A stretch of 64,000 bases of DNA from Chondrosia reniformis (lineage: Eukaryota; Porifera; Demospongiae; Chondrillida; Chondrillidae), in contig OX359190.1 of NCBI GenBank assembly GCA_947172415.1, forward strand, positions 3,038,001-3,102,000. The letters run 5' to 3'. Below, one piece after another: positions 24,171 to 36,500 of this stretch (its first letter is position 1; each line of letters begins with the position of its first letter). The notes beneath the pieces are model-generated. The model saw nothing but the letters and a program-made list of their open reading frames with translations, was not told the DNA's origin and did no database searches. The translations under genes were made by a program, and so were the position numbers.

Positions 24171-26811
24171 TATAACATTAAAGAGTTAGAGATCCACATA
24201 CACGGTCATATATAGTTACTAAGTGAATGTGTAAGATATTAAAGAACAAGGTAATTTCAAACCCTTCATGTACACACTTATTTTAATAAGTGAAGAAATT
24301 GTATTTTAATGTCGTGATATTTCTGTATGGTACAGAGGGAGGAGATGTTTTTTGAATAACAACGTTAACAGTGCAAAGATACATTCACATCACAACAGAC
24401 AATAAAGTGCAAAAGAATGGAATGTGAGTGATTACACAATAACAAATGGAAGATTGTAGTCAAAAAACAAGAATGAAGGTGGACTATTATATATACCTCT
24501 CCTTTCACATAATAGTACAGCCACACATGGCCAATTACGTAAGTAGCATTACAATAAAACTCTTCCCAATGAATGTTTGAGGCAAATGGATAGAGATACA
24601 TTGAGACATTTTGTTTTCCATGAATGACAAATTTAAGAACAATCAGCTTCCTTTAATTTACATCCTTTTGGTAGATGATTGTAGATCTAAGATGTTATAA
24701 TTATGCTTGATCTCCACAAAGGGCTTCTGTGAAAAGTAGGCAAAAGAAAATCTCTTTAACCATAATGTCTGTTCTGATGAAACGAAGAACAGTATTATAT
24801 TATCATTGATCTTGGTGTAAGATCTATGATATTATATATATAGTGATCATGGTGACCACACTAGAGAGGTGGTCACATTAGAGAGGTGGCCACATTAGAA
24901 AGGTGGTCACATACTCTATGCATGCATGCATGGTCATAGTTACTAGAGAATGTATAAGATTCTAATGAACAAGGTAATTTCAAACTTTATGTACACACTA
25001 CGTATTTTAACAAGTAAAGAAAATACATTTTAATAGTTACAGTTCTGTAAGGTACTGAGGGAGGAGGTGTTGTTTGAATAATAACAGTGCAAAGTTGCAT
25101 TAACCTCACAGTGGACATGCAAGACAATTAAAGAATGTAATGTGTGACTGATGACAATATTCTACTGATTTTTAACTATTGAGACATGATTGAAGGATTC
25201 TAACTGACACACCCTCAGCCCCACCCCTCTTCTCTGTTCTGTTTTGTTGGAGATTGCTCCACTGGGGAACCATTAAATGTAAATTGTGAGAGGTTTTGAG
25301 TGGATGTACACACCTCTTCCAAAAGGACACACCCCTAGGCCAAACTTGACTCCATCATCTGTATTAGCATGCAGATCTATTTATATACGTCCATGCAAAC
25401 ACTATATCTATATAGACATAATATAGAAATACTTATAATGAACATGCAGTCTCAAGATAGTGGTACTTGCATATGCATACATGATTATGTACCACCTTAA
25501 CCCTAATGTCTGTTTTGACAAAATGAAGAACAGTATTATATTATCATTGATCTTAGTGTAAGATCTATGAATTTATATATATGTATAGTGATCATGGGTT
25601 ACCAGTATATACCAACATACGTATATCGGTTTATTTCAGGGCCTGCATGTGCTTCTGTGTGGAAGATTGGCATGTACATATATATATTTAACCTTTTTGA
25701 CCATTATTGGATCTGTATAATATATATTAGCTCAAATATATCATCATACCCTTTGCACAGGTCATGTGTACTTAACTTCTTACTTCATATATTAGTTAAT
25801 ACTGTCTGACCATTTCTCATCATCAGCCAATCCACATTTATAACTTGAATTTAGAATGCTTATTATTAAACACTCACATGATTAGAAGAGATGGATGGGA
25901 GAACCAATTTTGCATGTTTATTCTGTAACTGCTACATGTGCGTATACAGATCTACAAATACACTGCAATCATTGCAAAATCTGCACAAATGAAAAATAAC
26001 AATATTAATATTATAACAATTTACGTAACATTTTATTTAAATTCTAACTTACAAATTAATATAAATGAGTTACACTCTATATACATATGTTTAAGCTAAC
26101 ACAAAAATGGGGTATGCATGTAAAATTACTTCATCAGAAATTAAAGATTATAGTGGTCACATTAAATTTCTTAAGAAAAAGAGCTTGCCCATCTTAGCTC
26201 TTTTGGAATGTTATTTATATTTTCATCCACCAACTGTCACTTTTTGGTGATTAGCAGCCTGTGACACTGACATGATTTATTAAAGAATTTATACTAAGTC
26301 TATACACAATGTTTTGGAATTTCATTAATTTATACAACCACCAATCACTTTAGCAACCTGTTAAACTAACAAGATTTATTAAAGAATTTGTCCTGGCTAT
26401 ATACACTAAGCTGTGGCATGTATCACTAGGCAATAATGCATTAGGAGTGACTGAATAGTTTGCAATAATTTGAATTTTGACTAGTTGGAATCATGCCTAA
26501 TATTAGATTCCTGATTGAAAGGTATATATAAAGAAAGCATGAAGTGACTTATGCAATCTAAAATGCAGTATATACATTGTGCCAAGTGGAAACGTAAGTA
26601 CGTATCAAAATTATAAGCAAAAAATATATTTGTGATGGATTTGTTTTTGTAGTGTTTTTGTCTTTTCTACTTGTTAACTAACAGCTTTTCTATAAGTAGC
26701 TCTCTCTTGTACCTCTGTGTCAGAACAGCCTATATAGTTTACATGTACAACCACCCTCCTACTCTTTTAATTACACAACCATCTGCTACCCTACTATACC
26801 TGCAACTCTTA

Positions 26812-27130
26812 CACCTGGACACACCCTCATACACTGGACATACCCTCCTACACATGGACACACCCTCATACACCTGGACACACTCCTTCTAGCCTGGACA
26901 CACCCTCCTACACATGGACACACCCTCCTACACATGGACACACCCTCCTACACATGGACACACCCTCCTACACATGGACACACCCTCCTACACCTGGACA
27001 CACCCTCCTACAGATAGACACACTCCTTCTAGCCTGGACACACCCTCCTACACATGGACACACCCTCCTACACATGGACACACCCTCCTACACATGGACA
27101 CACCCTTCTACACCTGGACACACCCCTCCA
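26812..27130. repeat. 18-bp minisatellite (about 17 units)
   Basis: Tandem ACACCCTCCTACACATGG units with variants (CACCTGG, TTCTAGCCTGG). It is translatable in several frames, but this reflects the repeat length. Short remnants occur at 12470-12510, 23160-23235 and 43620-43720 in the matching position of other units. Confidence 0.92.
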
Positions 27131-27324
27131 TTGGCTTCACTATAGGTATATGAATGAATGGAAAAACAGAAAGGAGATTTCTTCTCCAACATTAACATTT
27201 TCATGGTATATAACCACAAAAACTGGCACACACATATATGTACATTGGACCAAAGATATACGTATATAGATGTGTCTATACTCTATGGTTTGTGTAACTA
27301 TGAATGTGTGAGTGTTGTATATAT

Positions 27325-30200
27325 ATATATAGTGAAGTGAGGATATTCTATTGACTTTTTAATGTTGTATCACTTCACTACACCATCATACTAGCACACA
27401 CTATATAGATTCAACCTCCTCTCTCCCATGCACTCTTAATATGTACAGACATCTCCATCAATATTAATAGCAATAGGCTGTCTACTGAATGTACCATACA
27501 TATACATATCTTTCTATACTCATATTAACTATATGTATATTGTGAATTGGAATCTGGATTTACTCCTCTAGCTATATATAAGAACCAAGCATTGAAATCC
27601 CCTGGGGGACTATTGTATTGTATATACCTCTTGTGGAGGTCACTTTGGTAGAGGACAATACTTAATGAGAATTGCATGGCGCCAAGGTTTGAGTTACTGA
27701 AGAATGTGTCCTCAGTATGCAAAGTTATGAAATATCATTCCTGTACCCAATCACCAATAAATTTACAGAAATAAGCAACCTGTGATACTGACATGTTTAC
27801 TAAAGAATTTGTACCCAGTATATTCACAAAGTTATGGAATGTTATTAATATGTCCTGCCACCAGTCACTTTACAGTGATAAGCTACGTACCTGTGGTTAA
27901 TACTGACAGGATTTACCAAAGAATTTGACATACATTGTGACATTTACATTTTCATGTTGGTAAGTTTCATTCTAGCCATCTAAGTAGTAACAAGAAAATT
28001 TAGAGGAGAGCTAGGGTTAACATGACCTGGAACATGAATAAGAGAGAGAGACAGAGAGCTGTAGATTGGCCTTCTCATTCTTATTAAGTGCAGTACACAA
28101 TGACACCCTGACTCCTTTTCCAATTTAACTTAGCATCCCCTTTGCAAATTTCTAGAACTGCTCCTGTAACACCCTTTTAAGGTATGCTCACTAGTTTATA
28201 TATTATTGTTTGTGCTTCTACCCTTTGTATTTTAAGGATATTATGCTCCCTTGTTAGTATATAGTCAAACATTTGTCATATTGTGTTTGCTTGGAATTTA
28301 AAGTCCATTTAAGCTGTAGATATTCAATTTATTATTATAATTATTATACAGTCTCATTATTATAATCATAAATTGAAGTGAATATTCAGATAACATATCA
28401 GAAATTAAAGTTGCATGGGAATTCTAAAGAACCAAGAATATGAGGTGTTAAGTGGATACTGTATTAGACAGACAGTTATATTAATGAGGTGGTCACACTA
28501 GAGAGGTGGTCACATTAGAGAGGTGGTCACATTAGAGAGGTGGTCACACTAGAGAGGTTGTTACATTAGAGAGGTGGTTGTATTAGAGAGGTGATCACAT
28601 TATAGAGGTGGCCACATTAGAGAGGTGCTCACACCAGAGTATTTACCACATTAGAGAGGTGGTCACGCTAGAGAGGTGGCCGCATTAGAGAGGTGATCAC
28701 ATTAGAAAGGCGTCACATTAGAAAGGCGTCACATTAGAAAGGTGGTCACATTAGAGAGGTGGTCACAATAGAGAGGTGATCACACTAGAGAGTTGGTCAA
28801 ATTAGAGAGGTGGTCACACTAGAAAGGTGGTCACATTAGAAAGGTGATTACATTAGAGAGGTGGTTACGCTAGAGAGGTGGCCGCATTAGAGAGGTGATC
28901 ATATAAGAAAGGCGGTCACATTAGAGAGGTGATCGCACTAGAGAGGTGGTCACATTAGAGAGGTGGCCACATTAGTGAGGTGGCCACATTAGAGTGGTTT
29001 TCACATTAGAGAGGTGATTAGAGAGGTGGTCACACTAGAGAGGAGGTCACATTAGAGAGGTGGTCACATTAGAAAGGTGGTCACATTAGAGAGGTGGTCA
29101 CATTAGAAAGGTGGTCACATTAGAGAGGTGGTCACATTAGAGAGATGGTCGCATATACATGCATGCACGGCTATAGTTACATATACATTTTAATAGTTAC
29201 AGTTTTGTAAGGTACTGAGGGAGGATATGTTGTTTGACAACAGTACTAGTGCAAAGTTACGTACTTTAACTTCCCAATGGACATGGAAGACAGAAATGGA
29301 ATTTGTGATCTATATCCATAACCTCGTGACTGATGACAATATGCTAACTAGTTGGACATGACTGAAGGATTCTACTGACACACCCTCAGCCCCACCCCTC
29401 TTCTCTGTTCTGTTTTGTTGGAAATCACTCAATTAAGGGCAGAGAGAGAATTGTAAAGTGTGAGAGGTCTTGAGTGGATGGACACACCCCTTCCAAAAGG
29501 ACATACCCCTAGGCCTTTCTCCAAGGAAATCTAAGTATTAGACCAACAATTTGAAATAATAATAATAATATACCTTTGAGAGAGTAATGTGATTGAGAGC
29601 TCCTGATTATGAGACTGTTTGAACTGGACTCCATCATCTGTAGTAGTAGATCTAGTTATATACACGTCCATGCAAACACTATCTATATTAAGTCATACAT
29701 ATAATGAACATGCATAGTGGGACTTGTATATATATATGCATGATGTCTGTTCTGATAAAATGAAGAACAGTAATATATTGTTTTACTTTATCCAATTTTT
29801 AACCACCAGTCACTTTAGCAACCTGTGACACTGACTTGATATTTGTCCTGGATATATACACTAAGCTGTGCATCACTAGACAACTATGCATGAGGAGTAT
29901 TTTTGACTTGGTGGCTGAATAAAGTTTCCATAATTTGCAATTTAATTGACTAGTTGGAATCATGCCTAATATTATATTCATTACAGAAAGGTGTAAAAGC
30001 ATCAAGTGAACTAATCTCAAATATATACGTACATATTTATTTTGTAGAATTGTAAGTGGGCATCAGAAATGTATATAAAAGAATGTATTTGTAATGAATT
30101 TGTTTCTGTAGTGTTATTGTTTCTTCTACTTGTTAGCTAAAAGACTTTCTATAACTAGCTCTCTCTTGTACCTAAGTGATGAAATTAGCAAATATTAAAT
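27325..30200. repeat. Spacer repeat unit f, abutting the 3' end of gene 3
   Basis: Contains the GTGAAGTGAGGATATTC and CCCCTGGGGG blocks (27330-28030), the TTAAGTGCAGTACACA block (28085), the longest 17-bp array (28485-29154), the CACACCCTCAGCCCC block (29380) and the TGACTTGGTGGC block (29800-30180). No gene seen. Confidence 0.6.
28485..29154. repeat. 17-bp minisatellite array 5 (about 39 units, degenerate)
   Basis: The longest and most diverged array, with units such as GTGATCACATTAGAGAG and GTGGCCGCATTAGAGAG and several length changes, as expected of an older array. Confidence 0.9.
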
Positions 30201-30279
30201 CAGACACATGCTTTTTAGATAAATTGAGGGTACAAAAACCATAACTAACCTGTATATATAAGTTTTTACTGATAGTCGT

Positions 30280-30583
30280 TCATTTCATCATTCTCTTAAC
30301 TTCTTCCACAAGTTTGTCTGCCTCTGGACTACAGTCGCGATCAACAAGAGCATCATACAAGGTGTTCAAGGTCCTTGGTAGATTACCAGATCCTTTAGTA
30401 CGCTTCAACCACTCTGCCAACATCTCATAACATTTTTCTTGGTCATTTTTCTTTGCTTCAATTTTGCCAATTTTGTTTTGTCCAAATTTAAGGTAAGTTG
30501 CTATCTCCTTCCACTTCTGAGGCACTTCATCAATAATTGCTTTTTGTACTACAACCATGTGCCTATTAGGTTCCAGTTTAGTT
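30280..30583 (-). CDS. Gene 3 last exon: Death domain
   Basis: Has W-K-E-I-A-T-Y-L, C-Y-E-M-L-A-E-W-L, L-P-R-T-L-N-T-L and the final V-E-E-V-K-R-M-M-K with TGA stop, closely matching gene 2. Confidence 0.85.
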
Positions 30584-33500
30584 CTGTGAAAACAATGATA
30601 TCCTAACACAAGGCACTATATACATAGTACTCAAGGTAGGTAAAATTTCACTAGAAAGAAATATCATTCTCCTCTAATAATTGTTTTAAACTATAGCTTA
30701 CCTCATTAGTTCATCTTTGCTTTGCCTTTCTAAAAATCAGATATTAATTGGAATTTATAACAGTTACTCAATTTACAACTTAAAACCTCTTGCAAAATAG
30801 CATTACAAAAGCTAACCTTCCAACACATCTAATGATCTCTTCATTTCTTCTAGAACAGAACCAAATCCTTCAACCTTTCCCAACATGTTACTCCTCAATT
30901 CTTCAGCTTGTTTTTCAGTTTTAGACTTCTCTTCTGTCAAAACTTTTAAGGAAGCTTCAAGAGAGCTCTACACAAGTAAACTTGAAAATATACATACAGT
31001 ATACACATACATACGTATGTATGTAAAATACACTATACATACTGTATTTTAAAAATGAATGAGTCGTACTAGTCAACAGCCAATACACTTTAATGCAACC
31101 TTGTGAATGTGAGATTTGAAAGACTTGTTTTGTCACATCCTGCACTGACTTAACTAGCATACTGATTTCTGACAAATGAGTATAACAGTTATATACTTAC
31201 GATAAAGGCCTGAGTGGCTAGGAAGATCCATGTCAAAGTTCGTGGAAACACTAGCCGAAAGTCACAACGATTTGTTCAAACGTTTCGGCTTCCTACGGAG
31301 GCCTTCGTCAGTGAATAATTAACAATTAAGGCAATGATGTATAAATACACGCTTGCAAGTAAACGTTGATGTGGTCACGTGAGGTACAGTGTTCATAAAG
31401 CAGTGAGTGGTGGGTAAAAAGGAAAAAAGAAAAGAAAACGGAAGTAATAGTAAAGAAGTACGCAAATAACGAAATGACAAACACAGAGCCTAGTCCTGGA
31501 GTGCTGCATAGAGTGCCTCTGTCTTGAGGCCACCTATCTCTCTTTCAGAGGCAAGATCTACCAGCAGGTGCATGGCACAGCCATGGGGTCACCAGTGTCA
31601 GTAGTGGTCGCCAACTTGGTGATGGAGGACATCGAACAGAAGGCACTGTCAACTTTCCATACTCCTCCACATTTCTGGAGACGGTACTTTGATGACACTT
31701 GTACTGTTCTCCCTGGAGACTTGGTTAACTCCTTTCACAGCCACCTCAACAGCATTGACAGCAACATTCAGTTCACGGTGGAGAAGGAGTCAGACGGGTA
31801 ACTCTCTTTCTTGGACATCCTCTTGATAAGGGAGGAGGGAGGCTCCATCAGCACCTCTGTTTACCGCAAGCCCACCCACACAGACCAATATTTGAATTTT
31901 GAATCTCATCATCCAGCGGCACACAAGAGAGCTGTCGTCAAGACACTGTTGCACAGGCCTGAAGCCCTCTCCTCGTCAGGAGTGAGCCAGGCTGAGGAGG
32001 AGAAGCACGTGACCTAGGCCCTCCAAAGGAACGGATATCCCACTAGCTTCATCCGAAGACACACTGTCCCACCCAAGTCCAGCCAAGTACCGGACAGCAG
32101 TGGATTGTGTGCAACGTTGACCCTCCTCTACCTCGGTGGTTTGTCAGAGTCCCTCCGCAGGGTACTGAGCCCGCTAGCCACCCAAGTCACTTTCAGTCCT
32201 TTTAGGACCTTGCGGTAAGAGTTGGTTCACCCCAAGGGACCCGGTCCCAATCAACTGCAGGAAGGGTGTGGTCTATAGCATCCCTAGCGCTGAGTGTCCC
32301 CGTGCATACAGCGGACAGACTGGGAGATCCTTGGACCATCGGTTGCAGGAACACTGTCGTGCTCTGAAGAAAGGGGATGTGGCTGCCTCAGCAGTTGCCA
32401 AAAACGCCTTCTCCTGCAACCACAAGGTGGACCTGTCCAAGGCATCAGTCATTGATGCACACCCCCACACTCAGACACGGTGCATGCTGGAGTCCTGGCA
32501 CATACAGCACCATCCTGCCTGCCTTAGCAGAGGGAAAGGCACCATGCCAGAACTCTATGCAGCACTCCAGGACTAGGCTCTGTGTTTGTCATTTCGTTAT
32601 TTGCGTACTTCTTTACTATTACTTCCGTTTTCTTTTCTTTTTTCCTTTTTACCCACCACTCACTTCTTTATGAACACTGTACCTCACGTGACCACATCAA
32701 CGTTTACTTGCAAGCGTGTATTTATACATCATTGCCTTAAGTGTTAATTATTCACTGATGAAGGCCTCCGTAGGAAGCCGAAACGTTTGAACAAATCGTT
32801 GTGACTTTCGGCTAGTGTTTCCACGAACTTTGACATGGATCTTCCTAGCCACTCAGGCCTTTATCGTAAGTATATAACTGTTATACTCAAAGAAATTGTT
32901 GTGACTTTCGGCTAGTGTTTCCGCGAACTTTGACACAGTTATATACTTGTGGTAATTTGTGACATATAGAGTGTAACCCGGAAAATCTGCCCCTGCTTAA
33001 TACACCAAACCACCTAATCCGCCTGAGTTTGTATAGAATGAATTCATTTGCATACTAAAAGTATCTACAAGAAATGTTAAAATATTAGAGACCATCTTTA
33101 AGATTTCTTTCGTACAATTAAAATCTTAACAAAAGCTGTGTGGATAACACCTTTACATGTGCAATTGAGGCGAGAAAATAATAGCGCTAGCATATCACTG
33201 ATTTCTCTTGGGAACACTTTAGATATGCATCCCTTTTTACAGGTGCTTAAGCATGCATATATATGTATATATAAATATATGCCTCAAGGTGTTTCTCATG
33301 TAGAGTAGGACATATAGGGGACTTTTAATTAGAAGTTTAGTATTAGCTATATCCAGAATGGAATTTAAAGCATTTCTTGTCTAAGGTCTGTAAGAACCAA
33401 TTATCACCCCGAGTACAGTAATAGTGAAATATTGCATTACCTTATCTTCTCTGAGTTTGGTGTTCTCCTCTTGTAACTCTGCAGTTTTGTCTATAACCTG

Positions 33501-36500
33501 TAGTTTGAGCTTGATCTTCTCCTCTTGTAATTTTGCAATTCTTTCTGTACTTTGTTGTTTGAGCATTATTTTTTCCTCTTGTAACTCTGCAACTCTTTCT
33601 GAACTTTGTTCTTTGAGCTTGATGATCTCCTCTTGTAACTCTGAAACTCTTTCTGAACTTTTCTGTTGCTGCTGAAGTTTACTCTACATTAATAAAATGT
33701 ACATACATATATTGTGTTGTCAGTCAGCTACTATATAGTTGGTATGCATGCATATGATATAATAATTATTAACTGTCTATGTAAAAAGGGCATTTCATAC
33801 TGAAGAATGTTTAGTACAGCATATGGGAAAGGAAATATAAAAAGTCATGGTAAAATAGGCAGAAATGTGGCTTTCTCTTCATGTCTTTGCATAAATATTC
33901 CTCATCTTTCTTGCATGATATTGCCATATTTTTTGAACTTCTTTGATCTTATAAAGACTGTTTTGTTGTACACGGAAAATCCTAAATGATGCTATTTGTT
34001 TACGTGTTTGCAGCTGTTCTGTTCCAAAGTATTAGAACTTCTTATCAGCGACAATGACAATTACGTTAGCATTATATAGAACTATGGAAGAACTATGGAA
34101 ACCCCTTCATAATAACCATAGCACAATTTCAATGAATATGTGAAAACGCCCTTTTTGCATAAACTGTCACCTAATTGTACAAACTAAAGAACTATATATA
34201 TCTGACTACAAATATAAAAAATTCATATACATATATGTACACTTGTATAATACACAATCCACATATATATATATACGTACTTAAACTATGTATAATATAT
34301 AAAAAATAAAAAAGTGAATTCAATTTCAACATAATGGATTATATTACCTTTAGCTCAGAATTGAAATCTGTTAAATCATTGATATGTTTTTCAAGGTATA
34401 ATTTGGAAACTTGTAGTTTGTCTACATTATTTTGAGTGTTATTCTGAGTGTTTTCTAGTTCTCTTGTAAGATCAGCCATTTTCTCCTACAACATATTGCA
34501 AGAGATTGATGTTGTAATTAAAGAAAACCAATCCAGCCTTCGTTGCCTTCATGCATACGTACCTCAAGGTGTACAATGTGTTTTTGTTGTGTCATCCCTT
34601 TACTGCTTGAATCAGCCACTTCTTTCTGTATATATAGATATAATAGAGTATATATACTGTGTCTATATGAAGGTGAAGTTTGTTTATAAAAACATTTTAC
34701 GCAACAAGTAATTCTAGTTTAAAAAACTCATGCATGGGGCTATACTGCTCACGCCTTGGGCCCTTTATTAAACATATACGTACCTTCCATATATAAATTG
34801 CTACAACTATATAGTATCCACTAAATTATATGGAATGGTGGAAGAAGGGAAATAAAGCTTAATTAATTAAATTTCCCGGATGCTGCCATTTAAAAATTAA
34901 TTGTTTTATATGTAATAATTGTGTTTGAGCCTATTTATATTAGTAAATGAAGGGGGTAAAATGAAGTTTAGAATTTTATAATTAAAATTTTTATACTTTA
35001 CATTTCCTTAAACATATTATATATCATAGGCGTCGGAGCTGGGGCGTCTGGGGTGGTTTTGGCCGCCCCACTTTTGCTTCACCTCTCTTCTTTTTTTTAA
35101 ACAAAAGCTTATAGCTTGTCAATGTGTCAAAGATATAGATAGCCAACAATAGTACAACTTATTTTTATCATGCTAATAGTGAGGCCTCTCCACTTTGTAA
35201 GTGCTTCCGACGCCTATGTATATTGCTTATTCACACTTATATATGCTATATATATACAACACCAAAAAGGTCAACATGTTCATGTGTGTTTACCAAATCG
35301 TAAGGTTTTGAATGTATGTGTAACAGGTGTACGTAAATAATGTATATACAAAGTGACAATTTACAAAGTTAAGTATTAAATTTGTTGGTTTAATTAAGAG
35401 TATAATCCAACAGATTATATAGCATAGGAATGAGAGAGGTTTTAAAATGCAGAGCATTTTATATTCCTAAATTGAGAGGTTAAACTCAACTTAAAGGTTT
35501 CCTTTATATATTACAGATATACGTATATATTATCCAGATATGGATATAACTATATAGCTATAGTGATGTTGCATGCAGGCAGTGTTAATACATCCAGCCA
35601 GGTTAAATCAGCAGAGGTGTGGGAGGTGTTACAGTAGGATACCGTACCTTCAACTGAGTGATTCTCTCCATCAGTTCTTGGATCTTTAGCTCATACTCTT
35701 TTTCAGATTGCTTCAATCTCTCTACTTGATCAATCAAGGTCTGCTTCTCCTTCAATTCCTTCTCCTGCAACATGACAAAAAGTATTAACTGAAACAATTA
35801 TAATTTTACTTTTTAATATATTCAAAACGTACCTTGAAACTCCTATATTCTTCCTTCAAGCTAGTATGCTCATCCTTCCTAAAGCTAGAACTTCTCTTGT
35901 GATGCCTCAACCTATATAATGTGTCTTTCTTGTCTTGCTCCTTCAAGCTAGTGTCTTTCTTGTTTTGCTCCTTCAAGCTAGTGTCTTTCTTGTCTTGGTC
36001 CTTCAAGCTAGTGTCTTTCTTGTCTTGGTCCTTCAAGCTAGTGTCTTTCTTGTCGTACTCCTTCAAGCTAGTGTCTTTCTTGTCTTGATCCTTCAAGCTA
36101 GTGTCTTTCTTGTCTTGTTCCTTCAAGCTAGTGTCTTTCTTGTCTTGGTCCTTCAAGCTAGTATCTTTCTTGTCTTGCTCCTTCAAGCTAGTGTCTTTCT
36201 TGTCTTGCTCCTTCAAGCTAGTGTCTTTCTTTTCTTGCTCCTTCAAGCTAGTGTCTGTCTTGTCTTGCTCTTTCAAGCTAATGTCTTTCTTGTCTTGCTC
36301 CTTCAAGCTAGTGCCTTCCCCCTAGCCAATATGAAGTATATATATAGATTCTTTTTGTAATGGTGTTCTAATAAAAGTGTTAAGTGTTAACCTAGATGGT
36401 CTAAAACTATTTTCTTAACATTTATTGGCAAATCTATTTTGCTTTATTAATTTTTATGTATTAAATTCAACAGGGAAAACTCGCATACTTGACACCGTTC

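Larger units (their letters stand above)
23400..27320. repeat. Spacer repeat unit e (about 3.9 kb)
   Basis: Full block order with two 17-bp arrays (24001-24170 and 24854-24910), the CACACCCTCAGCCCC block (25205), the GCATGCAGATCT block (25370), the GCAATCATTGC block (25965) and the AGTCACTTTAG-type block (26340). It ends in the large 18-bp array. No gene seen. Confidence 0.65.

Noticed and set aside
26671-27269. Overlapping open frames of T-P-S-Y-T-W-T-H type
   Set aside because: By-products of the 18-bp array, whose length is a multiple of three.
35935-36360. Plus-strand open frame of L-Q-A-S-V-F-L-V-L type
   Set aside because: Antisense shadow of the gene 3 decapeptide exon, whose minus-strand frame is spliced and conserved.
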